A stretch of DNA of 64,000 nucleotides from contig NZ_LROS01000008.1 in NCBI RefSeq assembly GCF_001675165.1, positions 1 through 64,000 of the forward strand, read 5' to 3'. Each line of letters begins with the position of its first letter. Position 1 is the first letter of the stretch. The notes under the pieces are model-generated. The model was not told the DNA's origin and did not search any database. It was given only the letters and a program-made list of their open reading frames with translations. The translations under genes were made by a program, and so were the position numbers. Below, piece after piece: positions 1-7,240 of this stretch. The stretch is from Clostridium ragsdalei P11. GTDB lineage: Bacteria; Bacillota; Clostridia; Clostridiales; Clostridiaceae.

Positions 1-48
1 TACCATTTTCACTCTTTCTTCTTCTGTATATTTTCTTATGAAATTCAT
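1..48 (-). CDS. Partial ORF start, possible transposase OrfA
   Basis: An ATG at position 48 on the minus strand opens a reading frame that runs off the left edge. It is preceded by a good ribosome binding site (GAGGGGG, 5 nt before the start). The 16 visible residues, MNFIRKYTEEERVKMV, resemble the beginning of IS3-type OrfA/helix-turn-helix transposase proteins, many of which open with a K-Y-T-x-E-E motif. The flanking 49-120 carries a 13-bp palindrome (TTAACTGAGTTAA), and CCCCCTC at 54-60 is mirrored by GAGGGGG at 113-119. This would suit the end of an insertion element. Only the start is visible, so the family assignment is a guess. Confidence 0.4.
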   Translation of the reverse strand, partial: MNFIRKYTEEERVKMV

Positions 49-129
49 AAAAACCCCCTCTCAAAACTCTAAATTAATTTTAAATTAACTGAGTTAATTA
101 TTCCAGCTTTATGAGGGGGCCTATGAGCT

Positions 130-206
130 ATTAATTATTAACTATTAATTATTAACTTGCGAAGCTTTGCTTCACAAAGTTTTTAAACTGCGAAAATTGA
201 GATAAA
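130..206. repeat. Short copy of a MITE-like dispersed repeat
   Basis: The stretch holds TTAATTATTAACTATTAATT, then a GAAGCTTTGCTTC palindrome, then TTTTTAAACTGCGAAAATTGAG. The same modules occur at 14536-14592, 57879-58126 and 61906-62220. This copy lacks the middle part and looks like an internally deleted derivative. Apart from the possible transposase leader (49-120), nothing else is seen between 49 and 303. Confidence 0.7.
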
Positions 207-303
207 TATTAATACATATTATAAATATACTATACTATATTTATTAATAAAAGAAGTATAAAATTATAACCAAATATAAAATTTTAAGATATTATTAAGA
301 TAT

Positions 304-828
304 TTATTCTTTCCTTGAATATTCTTTAAAACAATCTAAACATACCTTTTTTCCATTCATTATTCTAATTCTATGCTCAGCTGTATCTTCTCCACAATTT
401 TCACATACTATATTATTAAATGACCTAGCCTTCTCCGGCACAGAGAAGCCTGGTTGTTTATAATAAAATAATTTTTCACAAGGACAGTTTAGCAAATAAT
501 CAATATCTTTTTGTCTGTCCCCACTTCTCGGCCAATTTTTTAATACCACTCTCAGGGCATCACCATTTTTTCTATTAAAAAAACTAAATGCCATTTTACC
601 GCGGTCTCTATAAATTAAGTTTCCCTTTCCCATGGTACACCCTGTTATCACCTGAACCGCATCTACTCCACAGGCATCGTTTTCAGTTATGCACACTATC
701 TCCTCATCTTTTGAAAAAGAAATTCCCATTTTTTCTTTAGCCGCCTCACTGGCTTTATAGCCTATTGCAAGTCCAGGACATAAATGTCCGTGAAATTCAA
801 CACATTTTTCCCATAATTTTTTATCCAT
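304..828 (-). CDS. FmdE family protein with C-terminal zinc ribbon
   Basis: This 174-residue protein resembles subunit E of formylmethanofuran dehydrogenase (FmdE family). The N-terminal hallmark is CVEFHGHLCPGLAIG (about residues 10-24), followed by ENDACGVDAVQ and GCTMGKGNL, whose Cys and His residues are typical of the family. A C-terminal treble-clef/zinc-ribbon follows (CENCG...CLDC, about residues 141-167). In non-methanogens these proteins stand alone, and their role, probably metal- or molybdenum-cofactor-related, is unproven. The ATG start has a GGAGGGAACAAA ribosome binding site. No formylmethanofuran dehydrogenase or molybdopterin genes lie nearby, so the annotation is structural only. 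Confidence 0.85.
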   Translation of the reverse strand: MDKKLWEKCVEFHGHLCPGLAIGYKASEAAKEKMGISFSKDEEIVCITENDACGVDAVQVITGCTMGKGNLIYRDRGKMAFSFFNRKNGDALRVVLKNWPRSGDRQKDIDYLLNCPCEKLFYYKQPGFSVPEKARSFNNIVCENCGEDTAEHRIRIMNGKKVCLDCFKEYSRKE

Positions 829-850
829 TTTGTTCCCTCCTGACTAAATC

Positions 851-1110
851 GTTTATATAAATTATACGTCATTTATCCGATGGCTACCAGCCATAATACC
901 CCCATCGCACTCTGTGAAAGCGACTAGCACCAAATCAAAAATTTGGGATATCTGCTTTTCTTATAAAGTGGGGGATATTAGAACTCTTGAGCTTTAGCGA
1001 TTTAGAGTTCTTATGCTGTGCATAACGGCTGCTACGCCCCTGGATAACGATTTCTAAGTTTCAGATGGAGAAAAAACTCCACCTGAAACCAAGAACTCTG
1101 TTTATATAAA
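851..1110. repeat. About 240-nt densely structured element between 11-bp direct repeats
   Basis: GTTTATATAAA occurs exactly at 851-861 and 1100-1110, as a target-site duplication would. The 238 nt between show no ORF but many nested pairings on the plus strand: ATGGCT/AGCCAT (880-885, 889-894), CCCCCA/TGGGGG (899-904, 969-974) enclosing CCAAAT/ATTTGG (930-935, 941-946), AGAACTCT/AGAGTTCT (980-987, 1004-1011), TTATG/CATAA (1011-1025), and GTTTCAG-A-TGGAG/CTCCA-C-CTGAAAC (1058-1070, 1077-1089). It could be a structured RNA or a non-autonomous mobile element, possibly the remnant end of an IS605-like unit. It accounts for most of the gene-free 829-1188 stretch. Confidence 0.55.
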
Positions 1111-1152
1111 ACTTTACAATAATATAATTCATTTCAAGTATATGTAACAATT

Positions 1153-1181
1153 AAGTAAGGGGATCAGCGACCCCCTTACTT
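1153..1181 (-). terminator. Hairpin downstream of the transglutaminase-like gene
   Basis: AAGTAAGGGG (1153-1162) pairs with CCCCTTACTT (1172-1181) around a 9-nt loop. It lies 8 nt beyond the stop codon of the minus-strand gene ending at 1189. The T-tract after it is weak (AATTGTTACAT), so termination is probable but not certain. Confidence 0.6.
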
Positions 1182-1188
1182 TCTTTAA

Positions 1189-2616
1189 TTAAGATTTTAC
1201 TATTGTGAAAACTTCTGCACCTGATATTTCATCTGAATAGTAGGTCAAATTATAGTCTCCATAAATATTATATTTAGTAACTATTTGCTTCAAGTTTTTT
1301 GGCACATTGTAATTTGTAGAATTGTAATTTAATATTTTAATACTAAAAGATTGCCTCTGACTAATTACATAATTTTTTAATGCATTGTAAAAGTCATTAT
1401 AATTATCTACAACCTTTATATCATTGCCATATTTGTCTTTCTCAGTTACACCTAGTTTAGAAAAACTATAGTCAGTACTATTACATTCAGGGTAATCTGA
1501 TTTATCCCACTCGTGATTTTTGGCAATCTGAGAATCAGTTATATTAAAATAAGAATGTGAAAGAAGCTTGGATCCATCATTTGTAACAGGATCATCCCAG
1601 GTAGAGTCCACCTGATAATACTGCCCCTGTATTTTTACTATATTCCAGGCATGGCTTATCCATCCATCTCCATCATTTCCCTGTCCTATTACCATTTTAC
1701 ATTCTATATCAGCAGCTGCAAGAAGCCTGTCCATAGCATCTGCATAACCCTGACAAACTGCTGTTTTATTCACTAAAACTCCATAAGCAGTATAGGAATC
1801 ATTAGGCATATTTCCTGTAACTGCCCTTTGATCATATTCTGTATTGTTTACCACATAATCATGAAGCGCCAATTCTTTTTCATAGTCTTTCATTTGAGGT
1901 GTTGTGACACTGTTTACTACCTGATCGACTTTTTGTTGTATTGCATTTTCCTTAGCTATTAAATTTTGTTTAGTATCGTCATACTTAAAATTTATAGTCA
2001 TTTTAGTAAAACTGGAACTCTCAACATTACTTCCTGCACTTGAATACCAATCTCTTAAATTTGGATTGTCCTTCAGAATCTTATCTATGACACCCAAATT
2101 ATAAGTGCTTCTATCATAGTTTGTTATATTTAAAACCAAGGTGTCCTCATAATTGGAAAGTGCATCCTTTACAGCATTGTAATACTGAGTATAATTTTCT
2201 ATTGACATTTCACCATTAGAACTATTTTGCCCATCTACTGTAAAATTATATTTTACTCCTTCATTTAACTGCTTGCCATCAGTAGATTTTAAGTTATTAT
2301 CTATTACCAAAACATATTTTTCACCAGAAGTGTAAAGATTTTGAGGTGAAACCTGTACAGCATCTGATTTTGAACTCACTACATTAACTGCTACTGATTG
2401 ATTATTGTCTTGCTTATATACTTTAATAGAGTTTTTTGCTGAATTTATATCAATATTCTTATTAAAACTTATTGTCCATGTTTTATTATTGCCTACATTA
2501 GAGGTGGCATCGCTATTCCAAATTTTATAATTTTCTGCAGCATAGCAATTTTTTCCTACAAATAACAATCCACATACCACAGCTGTTACAATAAACTTAC
2601 TTATTTTCTTAAACAC
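1189..2616 (-). CDS. Secreted transglutaminase-like protein with Ig-like domain
   Basis: The product is exported: a charged start and hydrophobic segment end in ...NCYAAEN, a plausible signal peptidase site. An SbsA/Big-type Ig-like domain follows (about residues 30-130). A transglutaminase-like core comes next with the Cys-His-Asp set in AVCQGYADAM (C288), WISHAWNIV (H322) and QVDSTWDDP (D337). The core is flanked by two related copies of a 50-residue module (NYTQYYNAVKDAL... about 141-190, NYNDFYNALKNY... about 405-455), an internal duplication. It may be a peptidase or crosslinker of wall proteins. I place the start at GTG 2616 because GGGAG lies 8 nt upstream; an in-frame TTG at 2634 is less well placed. 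Confidence 0.85.
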   Translation of the reverse strand: MFKKISKFIVTAVVCGLLFVGKNCYAAENYKIWNSDATSNVGNNKTWTISFNKNIDINSAKNSIKVYKQDNNQSVAVNVVSSKSDAVQVSPQNLYTSGEKYVLVIDNNLKSTDGKQLNEGVKYNFTVDGQNSSNGEMSIENYTQYYNAVKDALSNYEDTLVLNITNYDRSTYNLGVIDKILKDNPNLRDWYSSAGSNVESSSFTKMTINFKYDDTKQNLIAKENAIQQKVDQVVNSVTTPQMKDYEKELALHDYVVNNTEYDQRAVTGNMPNDSYTAYGVLVNKTAVCQGYADAMDRLLAAADIECKMVIGQGNDGDGWISHAWNIVKIQGQYYQVDSTWDDPVTNDGSKLLSHSYFNITDSQIAKNHEWDKSDYPECNSTDYSFSKLGVTEKDKYGNDIKVVDNYNDFYNALKNYVISQRQSFSIKILNYNSTNYNVPKNLKQIVTKYNIYGDYNLTYYSDEISGAEVFTIVKS

Positions 2617-2747
2617 AATACCATCTCCCAACAATCATTATTTTTCTATTTCATACATTAGATAGTATGTTTCACTCATCCCCATAGACTTATAAGTATC
2701 TTTAGCTAAATTATAATTGTATTTTACTATAGTGTCCAGATGTTTTA

Positions 2748-2877
2748 TCAATTCACAATTCACAATTAAGGATGATTTTCTGTTGTCACAGAAAATCTAG
2801 AAATTTAATGTTCATACTACTTATAGTTTTTAGATTTTTCATAGCATTAGTGCAGAAAAATATGCATTGTGAATTGA
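2748..2877. repeat. 130-bp MITE-like element with 12-bp terminal inverted repeats
   Basis: TCAATTCACAAT (2748-2759) is perfectly mirrored by ATTGTGAATTGA (2866-2877). Sub-terminal hairpins sit inside each end: GATTTTCTG/CAGAAAATC near 2772-2797 and ATTTTTC/GAAAAAT near 2833-2861. There is no coding capacity. The right end lies 1 nt from the stop codon of the antiporter gene. Related elements are at 14400-14535 and, as a fragment, at 59811-59843. Confidence 0.8.
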
Positions 2878-2878
2878 T

Positions 2879-4069
2879 TTAAATATCTAACTCAGACAAA
2901 GAATCATTTTTATGAGAAAAGGCCATTTTTAAAAGCACAGGAGTTATAATTGTAGTAAGTATTACAACCATTAAAGTTGGAAGAAATATTTCCTCCGATA
3001 TAATATTTTTTTGTAATCCTATATTTGCAGTAATTATAGCAACTTCTCCTCTAGAGATCATACCTACTCCAATTTGTAAAGACTCACTTTTACTCATTTT
3101 AAGAGCTCTAGCTGCACCACCACATCCAATTATTTTTCCGACAACTGCAATAACAAACATAACTAAAGTAATAATGAGTACTTCTAGATTGAGGCCCTTT
3201 AAATTTGCTTCAATGCCCACACTTGCAAAAAATATAAGTGATAAAAATCCAGAAGAAATTGCTTTGATATTTCTTTCTAAATACTTTTTATGCTCAATAG
3301 AAGAAAGTACAAGTCCACATATATATGCTCCTGTAATAGCCGCTATTCCAAGATACTCTGCAACACATGCTATTAAAAGTGCAAATGCTAGTGAAAAAGT
3401 AAGCATCTCTTTACCTGGCTTTACATCCCTGGTAAATTTATTTATATACTTAGGTAAATACACTATACCCAATATAGAAAATCCACAAAATAAAATTATT
3501 TTTACAAACACAAAAACAAGTGACATCATCCCGGAAGCTGAGGCTCCAGAGCCAGAGCTTTGGGCTACTGCAAGTACTATAGATATGAGAATAAGCCCTA
3601 AAACATCATCTATTACAGCAGCTCCCAAAATATTTATACCAGCTCTTGTATTTAGCTTACCAAGTTCCTTAAGAGTTTCCACACTAATACTTACACTAGT
3701 GGCCGTTAAAATAACTCCAACAAATACATTTTCTAGGAAATTATTAAAAAATATATATGCACTTAAAGTTCCTAAAACAAGAGGTAAAATAATACCACAC
3801 ATGGCAATGATAAAAGAAGATAATCCTGCTTTTTTAAATTCTTCAATATTAGTCTCAAGACCTGCAAGAAACATGAGCATAATTACTCCTAAGTTTGAGA
3901 GAAGTTTTATATTATCATCATACTGAACAACATTTAAAATAACAGGACCAAGTATTACACCTGCAATAAGTGCCCCTAAAACCTCCGGCATCTTCAACTT
4001 TCTACTAATGATTCCGCCTATCTTTGTACATATAAGAATTAATACTATATCTAATAAAGTTTTTTCCAT
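2879..4069 (-). CDS. CPA2-type Na+(K+)/H+ antiporter
   Basis: A 396-residue protein of about 12 hydrophobic segments with the typical opening of KefB/NapA-type cation:proton antiporters (GGIISRKLKMPEVLGALIAGVILGP). It exchanges monovalent cations for protons across the membrane. The segment LGAAVIDDVLGLIL carries the paired acidic residues expected in the ion-binding helix, and ISRGEVAII is another family motif. No TrkA-N or other regulatory domain is attached, so it is the short form. The ATG has an AGGAGG site 6 nt upstream. The TAA stop lies at the boundary of the 2748-2877 repeat. Confidence 0.9.
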   Translation of the reverse strand: MEKTLLDIVLILICTKIGGIISRKLKMPEVLGALIAGVILGPVILNVVQYDDNIKLLSNLGVIMLMFLAGLETNIEEFKKAGLSSFIIAMCGIILPLVLGTLSAYIFFNNFLENVFVGVILTATSVSISVETLKELGKLNTRAGINILGAAVIDDVLGLILISIVLAVAQSSGSGASASGMMSLVFVFVKIILFCGFSILGIVYLPKYINKFTRDVKPGKEMLTFSLAFALLIACVAEYLGIAAITGAYICGLVLSSIEHKKYLERNIKAISSGFLSLIFFASVGIEANLKGLNLEVLIITLVMFVIAVVGKIIGCGGAARALKMSKSESLQIGVGMISRGEVAIITANIGLQKNIISEEIFLPTLMVVILTTIITPVLLKMAFSHKNDSLSELDI

Positions 4070-4090
4070 TATATCCTCCTTATTTTAGCT

Positions 4091-4123
4091 TAAAAAAGTA
4101 GAAAGCCCCCTAAAGGACTTTCC
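4091..4123 (-). terminator. Terminator of the chemoreceptor operon
   Basis: On the minus strand GAAAGTCC/GGGCTTTC forms a stem with a short TTTAG-type loop and is followed by TACTTTTTT. It lies beyond the stop of the chemoreceptor gene (4253) and just before the antiporter ribosome binding site, separating the two transcription units. Confidence 0.75.
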
Positions 4124-4252
4124 ACCCCAAAAGTCATATTATCATCTTGAAAACAAATAAATATTTGTCCAACCGAAATACAAATTATTTTTAATTTTAA
4201 TATGGACATAATATCACAATTATGTCAATTATTCAACATATAAATTGTTTCA

Positions 4253-5956
4253 CTAAATTTTAAATTTATTTACAGCTCGTTTAAGCTGTTCAGATAAATT
4301 GGCTAAATTCTGACTAGAAGAAGTTATTTCCTCCATAGATGCATATAATTCTTCAGTTTCTCCAGATACTGTTTGACTTTGAGATGCAGTGTCCTTTGAT
4401 ATCTTATCAATTGCCCCTACATTTAAAACAATTTGTTCACTACCTTCTGCAAGCTGCTGCAAAGTTTCCGAAGTACTCTGAATTTGCAAAGAAACATCAT
4501 TTACAAGCTTTAATATTTCATTAAATGAATTTCCCGCATTGTTCACTACTTTCATCCCATCATTTACATTGTCCATACTGCTTTTCATAGAAACAGTAGC
4601 TCCTTGAATATTTTCTTTAACTTGCTGAATAAGTTTTGCAATTTTATCTGCAGATTCACCTGATTCCTCTGCAAGTTCACGTACTTCTTCTGCTACAACT
4701 GAAAATCCTTTTCCCTGTTCTCCAGCACGCGCAGCCTCGATAGATGCATTTAAAGCCAATAAATTAGTTTGATCTGCAATATCTGAAATAGTATTTACAA
4801 TTTCTCCAATAGCCATAGAATCACAATTAAGCTTTTCCACTGAATCTTTTACTATTTCCGTTGAATTTTTAATAGATTCCATCTGGCTAACAGCCTGCAA
4901 TATAACATCACTGCCTTTTTTAGCTGCCGAAGATGCATTACTTGCAGCATTTGCTACTTCCTGAGAATTAGCTGCCACTTCCTGAGAACTTGCGGAAATT
5001 TGCTCAACTACTGCAGATGCTTCTCCTGAAGATTTAGATTGATTTTCAGCTCCTTCAGCCACCTTGTTAATGGCATCATTCACATGTCCTACAGTATCAT
5101 TTAACTGATGGGCGTTATTATAAAGTTCTTCTGAAGATTCAGTTACCTCATTAGAAACATTTAGGACCAGTCTTACAATATTTTTTAAATTTTGTGCCAT
5201 TATATTAATTGAAGTAGCCAGTTCTCCTATTTCGTCCTTTTCTTCTATTTTTATAGGTTCAACTACCAAATTTCCATCAGCTATCTGTCCCAGGGAATCT
5301 ACACACTTATCAAGTCTTACTACAATTTTATTAGAAATTTTCATTGCTGCAAAAATGCTAGCTGCAATACTTATTAAAAATATAATACCCATAATCCATT
5401 TTGCTCTAGATCCTGCATTTCTAGTCTGTGCCCATGCATTACTTGTAATTTCATTTATCATATTACTAAGTTTAGTATACACATATTTATAATCATCCAT
5501 ATATACTTTTCCATCTTGTAGTCTATCCCTTGCTATTTGAATTTTTCCCGACTTAACTAAGTTTATTTGATCTTTAAAATAGTTATCTATTACCTGAATA
5601 TTTGGTATAACTTCATTTTTTATAGTAATAGCTAAATTATCATCTACGTAATAATAATTTTTTATATTTTCTATATCCTTTTGAATATTTTCTTCACTTA
5701 AATTATAGGACTCTAAAAATCTGTTATCTCCATCGCTTGCAATATAACCTCTGACTCCTGACTCTTCATTTATCAGTTCACTGCTAATTTGGGACATAAT
5801 ATTGCCTATTGGAATAACATCTTTTGAAACCCTGTCTGTAGATTTTTCAATACGGTTAAAATTATAAAAGGCGCCTATTGTAGCAAAAAACATCATTATC
5901 AAAATAATACTAAATCCTGCGAAAATTTTAGTTTTAACTTTTACATCCTTTATCAC
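4253..5956 (-). CDS. Methyl-accepting chemotaxis protein
   Basis: A membrane chemoreceptor of 567 residues. TM1 lies at about 11-32, an extracellular four-helix-bundle-like sensor at 33-185 (with [16 protein letters not shown]), TM2 at about 187-205, HAMP at 206-260, and the long methyl-accepting coiled coil to the end. The conserved signalling tip is [20 protein letters not shown]. It controls CheA and hence flagellar rotation. The gene follows a galactose-type binding lipoprotein with a 21-nt gap, so the lipoprotein probably feeds ligand to this receptor. I chose GTG 5956: GGGGGAG lies just upstream, whereas the in-frame TTG at 5971 overlaps that site. Confidence 0.92.
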   Translation of the reverse strand: MIKDVKVKTKIFAGFSIILIMMFFATIGAFYNFNRIEKSTDRVSKDVIPIGNIMSQISSELINEESGVRGYIASDGDNRFLESYNLSEENIQKDIENIKNYYYVDDNLAITIKNEVIPNIQVIDNYFKDQINLVKSGKIQIARDRLQDGKVYMDDYKYVYTKLSNMINEITSNAWAQTRNAGSRAKWIMGIIFLISIAASIFAAMKISNKIVVRLDKCVDSLGQIADGNLVVEPIKIEEKDEIGELATSINIMAQNLKNIVRLVLNVSNEVTESSEELYNNAHQLNDTVGHVNDAINKVAEGAENQSKSSGEASAVVEQISASSQEVAANSQEVANAASNASSAAKKGSDVILQAVSQMESIKNSTEIVKDSVEKLNCDSMAIGEIVNTISDIADQTNLLALNASIEAARAGEQGKGFSVVAEEVRELAEESGESADKIAKLIQQVKENIQGATVSMKSSMDNVNDGMKVVNNAGNSFNEILKLVNDVSLQIQSTSETLQQLAEGSEQIVLNVGAIDKISKDTASQSQTVSGETEELYASMEEITSSSQNLANLSEQLKRAVNKFKI

Positions 5957-5977
5957 AATACTCTCCCCCAATTAATC

Positions 5978-6988
5978 CTATTTTGCATCCTGCACATTTT
6001 CTTTTGTAATCATTTTGTAATCAATCCAGATGTATTTTCCATCTGTAATCTTATACTTAAAATTACTTTCATCAGGAGTTTTCCCCTTGGAAAGCATATA
6101 TGATAAATCAAAAACAGCATCACCCTGTTTTGCAGCATCGTTTAAAACAGTCCCGAGAAGGGTGCCATCTTCAACAGCTTTAACTGCCGGTGCCGTAGCA
6201 TCTACACCTACTACAGGTACATATTTTCCTCCATTAAAATATCCAGCTGCTTTTAGGGCATCAACAGCTCCAAGGGCCATGTCATCATTGTTTGCTATTA
6301 CACAGTCAAAATTTGGGCCATATGACGAAATAAACGAGGTCATTTTTTCCTGAGCCTTTGTACGATCCCACATGGCAGTATCTTCTGCCACCTTTTGCAC
6401 CTTAAAGCCTGAATCTTCAAGAGCTTTTATAGAATATTGTGTTCTCTCTTCAGCATCTTGATTTCCCGTTTCCCCTTTTAGCATAATATATCTAATAGTG
6501 CCATCTTGAGTAGGATGGTCTTTAAAATAATTTGTAAGCATCTGCCCCTGTATTGTTCCGGATTGCTCCGCTTTAGCACCTACATAGTAAACTTTATTCC
6601 ATTTTTCCATGTCTTCTTTTTTAGGTTGACGATTTACAAATACTGCAGATATATTTGCTTTTTTACATTTTTCAATAATCTGTCCTGCAGCATTAACATC
6701 CACTGGATTTATATCAAGCACATTTACTTTTCTATTTATAAAGAGATTTATCTTGTCATTTTCAGCTGCTTGAGAATTATCTCCACTCCAAATATCAACT
6801 CTAGCTTTTCCATTAGATACCTTATACACCTCATTCTTAAGTTCAGTTATCCATGTGTTATTAAATTCACAGGCAACAAAACCAATTACAGGTTCATTTT
6901 CATTTGAAGATAAAGAATTTGAACAGCCTGTCCCTAAAATAATAGCTAATAAACCAATAACAGCAATTGATTTCATACATTTCTTCAC
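5978..6988 (-). CDS. Galactose-type periplasmic-binding lipoprotein
   Basis: A sugar-binding protein of the MglB type (periplasmic binding protein, family 1 fold). A hydrophobic leader ends at ...ILGTGC, a slightly unusual lipobox, so it should be lipid-anchored outside the membrane. Family features are FINRKVNVLDINPVDVNAAGQIIEKC, FVNRQP, YVGAKAEQSGTIQGQML, and the hinge/ligand segment NNDDMALGAVDALKAAG. There is no ABC permease or ATPase in the neighbourhood. The next gene is a chemoreceptor, which argues for a sensing role rather than uptake. GTG 6988 is favoured over TTG 6994 because AGGGGG is 8 nt upstream of the GTG. A 50-nt palindrome sits in the leader. Confidence 0.88.
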   Translation of the reverse strand: MKKCMKSIAVIGLLAIILGTGCSNSLSSNENEPVIGFVACEFNNTWITELKNEVYKVSNGKARVDIWSGDNSQAAENDKINLFINRKVNVLDINPVDVNAAGQIIEKCKKANISAVFVNRQPKKEDMEKWNKVYYVGAKAEQSGTIQGQMLTNYFKDHPTQDGTIRYIMLKGETGNQDAEERTQYSIKALEDSGFKVQKVAEDTAMWDRTKAQEKMTSFISSYGPNFDCVIANNDDMALGAVDALKAAGYFNGGKYVPVVGVDATAPAVKAVEDGTLLGTVLNDAAKQGDAVFDLSYMLSKGKTPDESNFKYKITDGKYIWIDYKMITKENVQDAK

Positions 6989-7028
6989 AATCAAAACCCC
7001 CTAAAAATATCTAAATTTTCCCCTTATA

Positions 7029-7078
7029 TGCAACCTGCCAATAATCGATTAAAATTAATCGATTATTGGCAGGTTGCA
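7029..7078. repeat. 50-nt near-perfect palindrome with 24-bp arms
   Basis: The left arm 7029-7052 begins TGCAACCTGCCAATAATCG. The right arm 7055-7078 is its exact reverse complement, with only AA (7053-7054) between. It lies 40 nt upstream of the lipoprotein start. No T-tract adjoins it, so it is not a standard terminator. It could be an operator, a recombination site, or a transcript-stabilising hairpin. Confidence 0.85.
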
Positions 7079-7200
7079 CCACTAACTCCAAACTCTCCAG
7101 GTGCCCAATTATAGAGAATTTTTCATTGTTTCCAACTTTTAAAAACATACTAAATTATTATCTAATTTTACTGCTAAAATTGAAAATAATCAATAAAATA

Positions 7201-7240
7201 GAGCCAAAAGTGCAAAATTTACACTTTTGGCTCTATTTTT
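7201..7240. terminator. Terminator of the ABC exporter operon
   Basis: GAGCCAAAAGTG (7201-7212) and CACTTTTGGCTC (7222-7233) form a 12-bp stem. On the minus strand it follows the exporter stop codon directly and runs into TATTTTATT. On the plus strand TATTTTTAT follows, so it may act in both directions. Confidence 0.88.

Noticed and set aside
3174-3926. 250-codon plus-strand open frame antisense to the antiporter gene
   Set aside because: It has no ribosome binding site, lies wholly inside a clear antiporter gene, and its protein is a low-complexity Ser/Ile/Pro-rich mirror of that gene.
6506-6907. 133-codon plus-strand frame over the binding-lipoprotein gene
   Set aside because: No start signals, and it is antisense to a well-defined family protein.
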